Shown in pieces: positions 26,455-33,769 of a stretch of DNA of 64,000 bases (position 1 is its first letter; each line of letters starts with the position of its first letter). The stretch lies in contig NZ_JAPKNH010000011.1 in assembly GCF_026344005.1 (NCBI RefSeq), forward strand, positions 1 through 64,000, given 5' to 3'. The DNA comes from Kaistia terrae. GTDB lineage: Bacteria > Pseudomonadota > Alphaproteobacteria > Rhizobiales > Kaistiaceae. Below the pieces are notes generated by a model that worked only from the letters and a program-made list of their open reading frames with translations, did no database searches and had not been told where the DNA came from. Position numbers and translations under genes: made by a program.

Positions 26455-27501
26455 ATGTCCGACTTCAAGCTCGCAGCCGGCGAGGCGCTATTCATTGCGT
26501 CACGCGGCGTTTTCGAACTGCACGGCCTCACCCGCTGGGTCGAGACGGACGGCCTCTGGAAGGGCGAAACATTGGCGCGGGCCGAGCATCTCTCCTCGCT
26601 CGCCTGGCACCCGACTCTGCCCGTCATCTACGGCACGTCGCGTGCCGGCATGGATGGAGAGATCCATGCTTGGCGGATTGACGGAGACAAGGCCGAAACC
26701 ATCGGCGAGAAGAAGAGCGGCGGCGCCGAGCCCTGCCATCTGACCGTCGATCCCTCCGGCAAACTGCTGGTCTTCACCAACTACACGACGAGCACGGTCG
26801 GTCTGCAGCGCCTTGGCGCCGATGGCAGCTTCGACGGTGATGTCGCGCTTGTAAAACTTTCAGGCGGCGGTCCGGAGACGGATCGGCAGGACGACGCGCA
26901 TCCGCACCAGGCCTTCTTCGTCGGCGAGACGCTGTTCATCATCGATCTCGGTGACGATTCCATCCGCGAATTCAGCGTCGACCTGACCAAGCCGGGCGCG
27001 GCCGCGTTGACGCAGACTCGGGTGACAAAGCTGCCCGCCGGCTGCGGCCCACGCCACGCCGTCGTGTTGCCGGACGGCCGCCTCGCCATCTCAGGTGAGC
27101 TTGGCTCCAACCTGCTCGTCGGCCATCCTGGCGCGCCTGAGGGCGCCTGGCAGAGCGTTCCAAGCACGACGCGTCCGGGACCGGCTCGCACCCGCCATCG
27201 CCGCAACTATCCCGGCGACATCCAGCGCTCGGTCGACGGACGCTTCGTCTATTTCGCCAATCGCGGCAACGACACGATTTCGACCTTCGACGTCTCCGGC
27301 AAGATACCGAAGCTGGTGTCGGAACTCGATTCAACCGTGTTCTGGCCGCAGCACCTGCTCGTCCAGGGCGACCACCTGCTCGTTGCCGGCTGGGATTCCT
27401 CGCGCATCGCCGCGCTGAAGCTCGATAACGGCGTACCGGTTTCGGCAGATACCGCCTTCGAATGTGCTTATCCCGGCTGGATCCTGCCGCAGAAAGCCTA
27501 G
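26455..27501 (+). CDS. Beta-propeller lactonase-family protein (YbhE/6-phosphogluconolactonase type)
   Basis: 348 residues from the ATG at 26455, with GGGGGAG upstream. No signal peptide. Repeated blades with H-Q-A-F-F near 150, G-P-R-H-A-V near 200 and a D-I-Q-R-S-V-D-G-R-F-V-Y-F-A-N-R stretch near 255-270 match seven-bladed lactonases. Members open sugar lactones. As last gene of the operon it would hydrolyse the lactone made by the Gfo/Idh dehydrogenase. A weak hairpin at 27528-27548 may end the transcript. Confidence 0.8.
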   Translation: MSDFKLAAGEALFIASRGVFELHGLTRWVETDGLWKGETLARAEHLSSLAWHPTLPVIYGTSRAGMDGEIHAWRIDGDKAETIGEKKSGGAEPCHLTVDPSGKLLVFTNYTTSTVGLQRLGADGSFDGDVALVKLSGGGPETDRQDDAHPHQAFFVGETLFIIDLGDDSIREFSVDLTKPGAAALTQTRVTKLPAGCGPRHAVVLPDGRLAISGELGSNLLVGHPGAPEGAWQSVPSTTRPGPARTRHRRNYPGDIQRSVDGRFVYFANRGNDTISTFDVSGKIPKLVSELDSTVFWPQHLLVQGDHLLVAGWDSSRIAALKLDNGVPVSADTAFECAYPGWILPQKA

Positions 27502-27573
27502 TCGCCTCGGTCCCGGCAGCGGCTCGACCAAGGCCGCGGCCGGCTTGGCTTTAGCGTCGGCGAAAAGTCGACC

Positions 27574-27912
27574 TCAGGTGGCCCGAAAACGTATCTGCGC
27601 GGCCTCGTGCAGATCGCCGAGCAGCACCAACTTGAGGAAACGCTGGTCGTCATTGTCGAGGCCGATGCGCTGAAGCGTCAGGAACTCGAGCGATTCCGCG
27701 ATGGTCAGACCCCGAAAACATTCGCGTCCGGCGCCATCAATCACCAGCGCCTGCGCCGGCTCCAGTCTGTCGCGTTCCTCGACAGTCAGTTCGAGATAGC
27801 GGACCGGACGGCTGGTCGATCCGGACGGCGCGGCGGCTCGTCGGGGGTCTGCGAAAGCAGCGGCCGGAGGCGTCGGCTTCCGCGGCAGTTTGGACTTCTT
27901 TCCTAGCGACAT
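27574..27912 (-). CDS. Hypothetical protein
   Basis: 112 residues from an ATG at 27912 with AAGG eight bases upstream; an ATG at 27933 is an alternative. The first ~35 residues are basic and Pro/Ala-rich, probably disordered; the rest looks folded, with V-R-Y-L-E-L-T-V-E-E-R-D-R-L and E-S-L-E-F-L-T-L-Q-R-I-G-L. No family recognised, no signal peptide or membrane segment. It converges with the lactonase gene. The reading is supported mainly by composition and ribosome site. Confidence 0.45.
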   Translation of the reverse strand: MSLGKKSKLPRKPTPPAAAFADPRRAAAPSGSTSRPVRYLELTVEERDRLEPAQALVIDGAGRECFRGLTIAESLEFLTLQRIGLDNDDQRFLKLVLLGDLHEAAQIRFRAT

Positions 27913-28103
27913 GCAATTTGCCTTGTGGGTCATCCTGACCCGATAAGGCAGCCTCAGCCGTTCGCAAATTCGAAAACCGATCGTTGCAATTTGAACGATC
28001 GGACGATTTAGCAAGGCTGACCATCGAGGCGGGATGCGGCCGCCCGAAGACGGGCAAACATCGGCGAGCCATGACCGTTTTTCCACGGCGCCTGGTGCAT
28101 TTT

Positions 28104-28122
28104 GCCGTTTCTCTGAAACGGC
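28104..28122. terminator. Perfect stem-loop after the GGDEF gene
   Basis: GCCGTTTC-TCT-GAAACGGC, a perfect eight-base stem with a three-base loop, 58 bases past the stop of the diguanylate cyclase gene. No clear T-run follows on either strand (AAAATG on the minus strand), so terminator function is only likely. Confidence 0.4.
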
Positions 28123-28179
28123 GAAAATCTCAAATTTCCTGCCTGGTCGCGAACCGTCATGCGTTCGCGCGAAATCGCC

Positions 28180-29265
28180 CTAGTGGCGCGAGTTCGACAT
28201 CGACTTGGAGTGCTTTTCCATCGACATCAGGACATCGGCTTGGCCGAGCAGATCGTCCAGGGACTCGTTGCGGCCCGGCATAGCCTGCACGATGCCGACG
28301 CTGATCGAAAGCGTACACTGCGCAGGCGACAAGCGATTGAAGTAATCGAGCCGCGTCCGCAGGCTGTTGCGCAACGTCTCGGCCGGGGCCAGCGGCGCCT
28401 GCACGAGAACGCAGAACTCGTCTCCGCCCATCCGGCCGACTACGTCCGACTGACGCACGCAGTCACGCAGAACGCTGGCGCAATCGGCGATCAGACTGTC
28501 GCCGACCGAATGGCCGAACTTGTCGTTCACCTTTTTCAGCCCGTCGACATTGATGAAGGCCAACTGGCACCCGTAGCCGCCGGCGAGGACCGCCTCGGCC
28601 GCGCGGCGGAAACCGCGCCGATTCAGGAGACCGGTAAGATCGTCAGTGATGGAGAGTTCCTCGATATCAGCCTTCGCCTTGTCGAGTTCGGCAGCGCGCA
28701 GACGCACGCGATCCTCAAGTTCCCCGTAGATGCGGATGTTCTCGATCGCCAGCGACGTGGCGTCCGCGAGCCGCACCATAAGGTGCAGGTCGTCCTCATT
28801 CGGCCCGTTCACCGCCGCCCAATAGACCCCGATGGCCCCAACGGGCTCCAGGGTGCGGATCGGAACAACGACCAGGCTGCGGACAAAGGTGCCCTCAAAG
28901 ACGGAAGGGTCGAGACGGTTATCCGCCGTGATATCCAGCGACAACACCGGCTGCCGGTTCAGCATCGCCCAGCCTTCGATGCAATCGTGGAGCGGAACAC
29001 GCATACCCTTCCACAGGGGCGCGATCGCATCCTCATCGACGAAATGCCCAAACGTGCCTTCGCGCTGGAAAAAGGTCGCGCCGTCGCTGCCCGTCATCTG
29101 GCGGGCGGCCGCATTGACGATGCGCTGCACCTGGCCCGTCTCGCGCGCGAACGACAGAGCCTGCACCGCCGAGAGGAGAATCTCGACAGAACGCAGATAG
29201 CGCTCCGGATCGCGCGGCCGAGTGCAGGCCGCAATGCCCACTATGTTCGATACCTGGCCGTGCAT
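28180..29265 (-). CDS. GAF-GGDEF diguanylate cyclase
   Basis: 361 residues from the ATG at 29265; a TTG sixteen codons earlier is less likely. A GAF-like sensory domain covers about residues 30-180, a short coiled linker follows (R-A-A-E-L-D-K-A-K-A-D-I-E-E-L), then the GGDEF domain from about 205, with intact active site R-M-G-G-D-E-F near 287. It should make cyclic di-GMP from GTP in response to an unknown cytoplasmic signal. No EAL domain. No inhibitory RxxD is obvious just upstream of the active site (Q-S-D-V instead). Confidence 0.9.
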   Translation of the reverse strand: MHGQVSNIVGIAACTRPRDPERYLRSVEILLSAVQALSFARETGQVQRIVNAAARQMTGSDGATFFQREGTFGHFVDEDAIAPLWKGMRVPLHDCIEGWAMLNRQPVLSLDITADNRLDPSVFEGTFVRSLVVVPIRTLEPVGAIGVYWAAVNGPNEDDLHLMVRLADATSLAIENIRIYGELEDRVRLRAAELDKAKADIEELSITDDLTGLLNRRGFRRAAEAVLAGGYGCQLAFINVDGLKKVNDKFGHSVGDSLIADCASVLRDCVRQSDVVGRMGGDEFCVLVQAPLAPAETLRNSLRTRLDYFNRLSPAQCTLSISVGIVQAMPGRNESLDDLLGQADVLMSMEKHSKSMSNSRH

Positions 29266-29410
29266 GTGCGTCTTCGATTGCCTCGCAGAGATTGCCACTG
29301 GTAGCAGATGCAATCATTCCGACACAATCATAATGCAGCCCGAAAACCAACAACGTTTCGCGAGGATGCCCATGGACATCCTCGCGCTACCAAAAGTTGG
29401 GGCTGAAGAC

Positions 29411-30763
29411 CTAGCCGCTGACGGATGCGAGGAATTTCTTGAAAACGAAGCCGCGCTTGCCGCTGGCAACCACCTCGCACCAACCCTTGCACTGAACGAC
29501 CTGCACCTGGTCGCCGGTCTTGAGCAGGCCTATGGTCGGCGCACCATTGTCCGGATTGCCGCGCAATTTGACGCCGCTGGTGATCCTGGCGGGCCCGGGA
29601 ACGAGCGATGTATCCGCCGCCTTGGCCGGCACGGCCACCGACTCAGGAACGGCCGCGGTGACTTCTGACGATGGTACCGGATCGGCGACGGGCTTCGGCG
29701 CAGCCGCGACCGGCGCGGATTCGGGCGCCACTGCCGGCGGCGCCTCAACAGCCGACGTCGCATAGACCGCGCGAACGCTCGGTTGGACCGGTTCCGTGCG
29801 GACAGCCGAACCAGGCAACAGTGCGGTGCCCAGCGTCGGGGCAGAGCCCGAGATGGATTCGAGCCCGTCAGTACCCCGCAGTGGCGGCGCTTCCGGCAAT
29901 GCCGGGTCCTCGACAGCGCGGTCATAGACCTGCTTGGCCGCCGGGGCCGGCAGAGGCGCGGCCTCCGTCGTGGCGATTCCGGCGGTGGCGATCCCCGCAG
30001 TAGAGACCTGGTCGATCGCCTCCTCGACAGGTGCATCGGTGCGGGCGGTGACCGACTGGATGGTCGCCAGGGCGCCGCCGCCGACGAGAGCCAGCACGGC
30101 GAGGACGGCCACCAACTGCCGGTTCAACACGGTGCGGCGACGTCCCGCGTCGGTATAGGCGAGCGGCGCGGCGTCATAGGAAGGCGCCTCCCCTCGGGAA
30201 ACGCGCAATTCATCGACGGCAATCGAGAGGCGTTCCGCCAGTTCGCCGGAAAGCTGTTCTTCCAGCGCCGCGCCCGTCGGCGCGGAATCCGGGACGGGGG
30301 CCGTATTGGCGAGACGTCCACGCGCCAGAAGCCGCTCGACCACAAGCCGATCCTGCTGCGGAGCCTCTGTCGAAACGGTCCCGCCGGGCAGCGTATCGCC
30401 GGCAAAGCCCGTCTCGATCTCGGCCTGGACCAGCGGCAGCGCATGAACAGACCGGGCCGGCTCGTCGGGTTGCAACACCGAGGCAACGTTGCGCAGGTCG
30501 CTCATCAGGGCGGCCTCAAGCTCGGCGGCGAGATCTTCCAGCCGGCTCGCAGCCTCAGCCGCAGCGGCTTCGGGCCTGGCATCATAATGCACGAGCCTGG
30601 GGCCGGCACGCAGGCTCAGGGGAACGGGGAGGGACGGCGTACGGGGAGACTCCTCGGAAGCGCCTTCGGCGCCGGAATTCAGGAGATCCTGATCGGTCAG
30701 CTCAGCGAGACTGCGCGCGCGCAAGGCGGCGCCGGACTTGCCCGAATGTGTCATGGTACTCAT
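29411..30763 (-). CDS. SH3-domain membrane protein
   Basis: 450 residues from the ATG at 30763; the ATG three codons later is also possible. Long N-terminal part rich in Ala/Glu/Pro (about 1-215), one membrane segment (about 228-250, R-Q-L-V-A-V-L-A-V-L-A-L-V-G-G-G), a Pro/Ala-rich periplasmic stretch, and a bacterial SH3 domain at about 385-450 with K-L-R-G-N-P-D-N-G and C-K-G-W-C-E-V-V. Such SH3 domains often bind cell-wall peptides. It stands alone, so the role is not known; the two cysteines may form a disulfide. Confidence 0.75.
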   Translation of the reverse strand: MSTMTHSGKSGAALRARSLAELTDQDLLNSGAEGASEESPRTPSLPVPLSLRAGPRLVHYDARPEAAAAEAASRLEDLAAELEAALMSDLRNVASVLQPDEPARSVHALPLVQAEIETGFAGDTLPGGTVSTEAPQQDRLVVERLLARGRLANTAPVPDSAPTGAALEEQLSGELAERLSIAVDELRVSRGEAPSYDAAPLAYTDAGRRRTVLNRQLVAVLAVLALVGGGALATIQSVTARTDAPVEEAIDQVSTAGIATAGIATTEAAPLPAPAAKQVYDRAVEDPALPEAPPLRGTDGLESISGSAPTLGTALLPGSAVRTEPVQPSVRAVYATSAVEAPPAVAPESAPVAAAPKPVADPVPSSEVTAAVPESVAVPAKAADTSLVPGPARITSGVKLRGNPDNGAPTIGLLKTGDQVQVVQCKGWCEVVASGKRGFVFKKFLASVSG

Positions 30764-31043
30764 CTCTACTTTGCTTCGACATGTAACCCCCACACCCGCC
30801 AAAACAGACGACAAATTCGTTTTGGTTAATATTTCCTTCTGCAGTAACTTGTCGAAATATTACTACAGAAATCTTCCCGTCGACCGGCTCCATCCGAAGT
30901 GGATCGATCCAGATTGATCATGAACGGAAAATGCGGCGACTCTTTGCCGATCTTGAGGCCGGAGCCACAACCCGGATCAACGACGGCTGTATCTGCCGTG
31001 TTGCTTGATCGCGAGACGTCGGCCTGGTTGCGAGGTGTAGGGC

Positions 31044-32624
31044 CTAGTCGCGAAGCGTGCGTGGACGCAGGGTGCGCAGAGTAAAGATATAGACCGGCAC
31101 ACCCGAGATCAGCACCAGCAGCGCGGCAAAGGGCGCGGCGGCGGCATAGGCGCTGTCATTGGTGTGCAGCCAGACTTCGGTCGCCAACGTCACCACGCCG
31201 GTTGGAGCCAGGATCAGAGTGGCCGTCAGTTCGCGCATCAGTTCGAGCGCCACCAGCGCCAGGGCCGCGCCAAGGCCCGGGGCCAACGACGGCAAGGTCA
31301 CTGAGACGAAAGCCTGCAGCGGGCTGCGGCCGAGCGTGCGAGCCACCTCCTCGATCTCGCGCGGCACCAACTCGGCCGAAGCACGGATCGCCGATTGGGC
31401 AAGCGGCAGGAACAGGATCGCATAGGCCGCGAACAGCACGGCCCGCGTCTGGTAGATCGCCGGCAACAGACGGATCGAGAGATAAACCAGCGCCAGGGCG
31501 ACGACGAGACCCGGCAACCCATGCACGACATAGGGCAACCGGTCGGCGAAGCGCGCGAAGAACCCACCACTGCGCAGGGCCAGCAGCACCAGCGGCAAGG
31601 CGATCAGCGTCGTGACGACGGTTCCAGGCAGCGCCAGAGACAGCGAGCCAAACAGCGCCGGCCCCAGCGCATCCAGGCCTCGACCGGCCGAAACACCCTT
31701 GACCAGCCAGTAGCCGAGACGGCCGAACGGCACGCCGAGCGAGACGATCGCGACCAGCAGGAAGCCAAGGACAACGAAGGGCGTCGCGCGACCGAGGCGG
31801 GCCGGCGAACCGCGCCGCGCCGTGTTGCGGCCCACCTTCGAGAAACGGACGCCGCGCCGCAGCCACATCTCGCCGAACGCCACCGGCAGGCAAAGCAGCA
31901 TCAGCAGCGCGGAAAGCACGGCCGCCGACGAATTGTCGAACTGCAGCTCATACTGCTGGAAGATCGCCGTCGTGAAGGTTTGGACGCGCAGCAAAGCCAA
32001 TGCGCCGAATTCCGACAGCATGTGCGCCGCCACCAGCAGGGCGCCGCCGCCGAGCGCTGGAAGGGTTCTTGGAAAGGTCGCTCTCCAGAAGGTGGCGCCC
32101 GGCCCCTTGCCCAGCGAACGCGACACTTCCTCCATGCCCGGATCCATGCCGCGGAGCGACGCCGCCACTGGCAGGAAGATGAGCGGGAAGCTCTCCATGG
32201 TCAGGATCAGGATCGCCCCAGGCATGCCCTGAAAGGCGGGGCCGAGCGACTTCCACGCGAAGCTGGCGACGAAGGCCGGCATGGCTAGCGGCAGGCAGCA
32301 CAGCACCCGCCAGAGCCACTTCGCCGGAAGATCGGTGCGCTCGGTGAACCAGGCGGCGGCATAGCCGATCAGCCCGGAAAATACTGTCACCGACAGGCAG
32401 AGCGTCACGGTATTGCCGAGCAGCATCGCCGTGCGCGGCCGGGCGAGCTCGTTCCAGATCCCTTCCCAGCCCGCGCCCCAGGAACGCATCAGCACATAGA
32501 CGATCGGCAGCGCGATCAGGGCGGTCGGGATCAACGCCAGCACGACGAGCAGCCGCGACGCCGGCGCAAGGCCGGCGGTGCCGCGCCGGGAAGAGCTGCT
32601 GGAAGCGCTGCCGTCGCTGGTCAA
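31044..32624 (-). CDS. Ferric-iron-type ABC transporter permease (two fused permease domains)
   Basis: 526 residues, start TTG at 32624 overlapping the stop of the binding-protein gene by four bases. About twelve membrane segments in two binding-protein-dependent transport domains (about 55-260 and 320-510), as in FbpB/ThiP-type permeases. Docking loops are seen as M-E-E-V-S-R-S-L-G-K-G-P near 172 and I-E-E-V-A-R-T-L-G-R-S-P near 425. No ATPase gene is nearby. Iron is the likely cargo by similarity to the family, but thiamine or other small ligands are not excluded. Confidence 0.85.
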   Translation of the reverse strand: MTSDGSASSSSSRRGTAGLAPASRLLVVLALIPTALIALPIVYVLMRSWGAGWEGIWNELARPRTAMLLGNTVTLCLSVTVFSGLIGYAAAWFTERTDLPAKWLWRVLCCLPLAMPAFVASFAWKSLGPAFQGMPGAILILTMESFPLIFLPVAASLRGMDPGMEEVSRSLGKGPGATFWRATFPRTLPALGGGALLVAAHMLSEFGALALLRVQTFTTAIFQQYELQFDNSSAAVLSALLMLLCLPVAFGEMWLRRGVRFSKVGRNTARRGSPARLGRATPFVVLGFLLVAIVSLGVPFGRLGYWLVKGVSAGRGLDALGPALFGSLSLALPGTVVTTLIALPLVLLALRSGGFFARFADRLPYVVHGLPGLVVALALVYLSIRLLPAIYQTRAVLFAAYAILFLPLAQSAIRASAELVPREIEEVARTLGRSPLQAFVSVTLPSLAPGLGAALALVALELMRELTATLILAPTGVVTLATEVWLHTNDSAYAAAAPFAALLVLISGVPVYIFTLRTLRPRTLRD

Positions 32625-33646
32625 GCGAGATCAGCCTCGCGCAGCAGTGCGAGCGCATCGGCGGCGTCGCCGAGATCCGCCGGCGTCACAGGCGCCGGAT
32701 CGAGCTGGTCGAAAGGCTTGAGCGAGAAGGGCGACACGACGCCGGGCCGTAGCGGGTATTCCGCGATCGCGCCGACGATGGCCGCCTGCCCCTCGGCGCT
32801 GACCATGAAGGCGACGAAGCGCTGCGCGGCGGCGGACTTCTTCGAGGTTTTCAACACCCCGGCGCCGGAAACGGTGATCAACGTGCCGGGGTCGCCATTG
32901 CCGATGAAATACAGCGCCGAGTTCATATTGTCGGGGCCGAGCTCATGCTCCAGCGCGTGCCAATAATAATTGTTGCTGAGCGCGACCGCGATATCGCCAC
33001 CCTCGACCGCCTCGACCGCGGCGGAATCGCTGTTGTAGACGCGGCCGTACTGGCGCAGGCCCTTCAGCCAGTTCAACGCGACGTCGCGCCCCTTCAGCAG
33101 CGAAACGGCGACGACCTGCTGCTGGAAAGCGCCGCTGTTCGGCGCGAAGGCGACCTTGTCGGCCCAGCTCTCGCCGGCGAAATCGAGCACCGTCTTCGGC
33201 AGCGCCGACAGTTCGATCATCGACTTGTTGTAGACGACGACGCGGCAGCGCGCTCCGGCACCGATCCACGATCCGTCCTTGGCGGCGAATTCGGCCGGGA
33301 TCTGCTTCAGCGTTTCGGGATCGAGCGGCGCCAGCAGGCCCTTGGCATCGATAGCGGCGAGCGAGGGGCTCTCTTCCGACCAGAACACATCGGCGGGCGA
33401 ATTGGCGCCCTCCTCGATCAACTGGCTGGCGAGCTGCGCGCTGTTGCCATTGCGCGTGACGACGGCGATGCCCGTCGCCGCGGTGAAGGCGGCAACCAGC
33501 GCTTCGACCGGCGGACGATGCTGGCCGTTATAGAGCGCCAGCGTCTGGTCTTCGGCGCGCGCGGGGCTGGCCGTGTCCGTGAGCAGCGCTGCACCGGCTG
33601 CCCCGATGCCGAGATGCATCAGCTGACGTCTTGTGACGTCGTACAT
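32621..33646 (-). CDS. Ferric-iron-type ABC transporter solute-binding protein
   Basis: 341 residues. N-terminal T-R-R-Q-L-M-H-L-G-I-G is a twin-arginine signal, cleavage near A-R-A (about 31). The mature part has the iron-binding FbpA/FutA-type fold: Y-N-G-Q-H near 40, D-V-F-W-S-E-E-S near 87-94, and S-N-N-Y-Y-W-H near 222, tyrosines that could bind iron. An AATAAC-N5-GTTATT palindrome covers the ribosome-site region just upstream. Overlaps the permease gene. Confidence 0.85.
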   Translation of the reverse strand: MYDVTRRQLMHLGIGAAGAALLTDTASPARAEDQTLALYNGQHRPPVEALVAAFTAATGIAVVTRNGNSAQLASQLIEEGANSPADVFWSEESPSLAAIDAKGLLAPLDPETLKQIPAEFAAKDGSWIGAGARCRVVVYNKSMIELSALPKTVLDFAGESWADKVAFAPNSGAFQQQVVAVSLLKGRDVALNWLKGLRQYGRVYNSDSAAVEAVEGGDIAVALSNNYYWHALEHELGPDNMNSALYFIGNGDPGTLITVSGAGVLKTSKKSAAAQRFVAFMVSAEGQAAIVGAIAEYPLRPGVVSPFSLKPFDQLDPAPVTPADLGDAADALALLREADLA

Positions 33647-33649
33647 TGG

Positions 33650-33666
33650 AATAACTCTATGTTATT
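33650..33666. promoter_or_regulatory. Perfect palindrome over the start region of the iron-binding-protein gene
   Basis: AATAAC-TCTAT-GTTATT, six-base perfect arms, 17 bases, lying 4-20 bases upstream of the ATG, where the ribosome site should be; no strong Shine-Dalgarno exists there. It could be an operator or a hairpin masking the start. The arms do not match the Irr (TTTAGAA) motif, and I can assign no regulator. Confidence 0.45.
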
Positions 33667-33769
33667 GCTGTCGATTACTTTTTGTACCAATACCTGCGGG
33701 CGCGCCCTGTCAACTCCGTAGGACTACGAAGCCAATACGCCGCCGTTGCGGTTTGTCGGGAAAGTGCGG

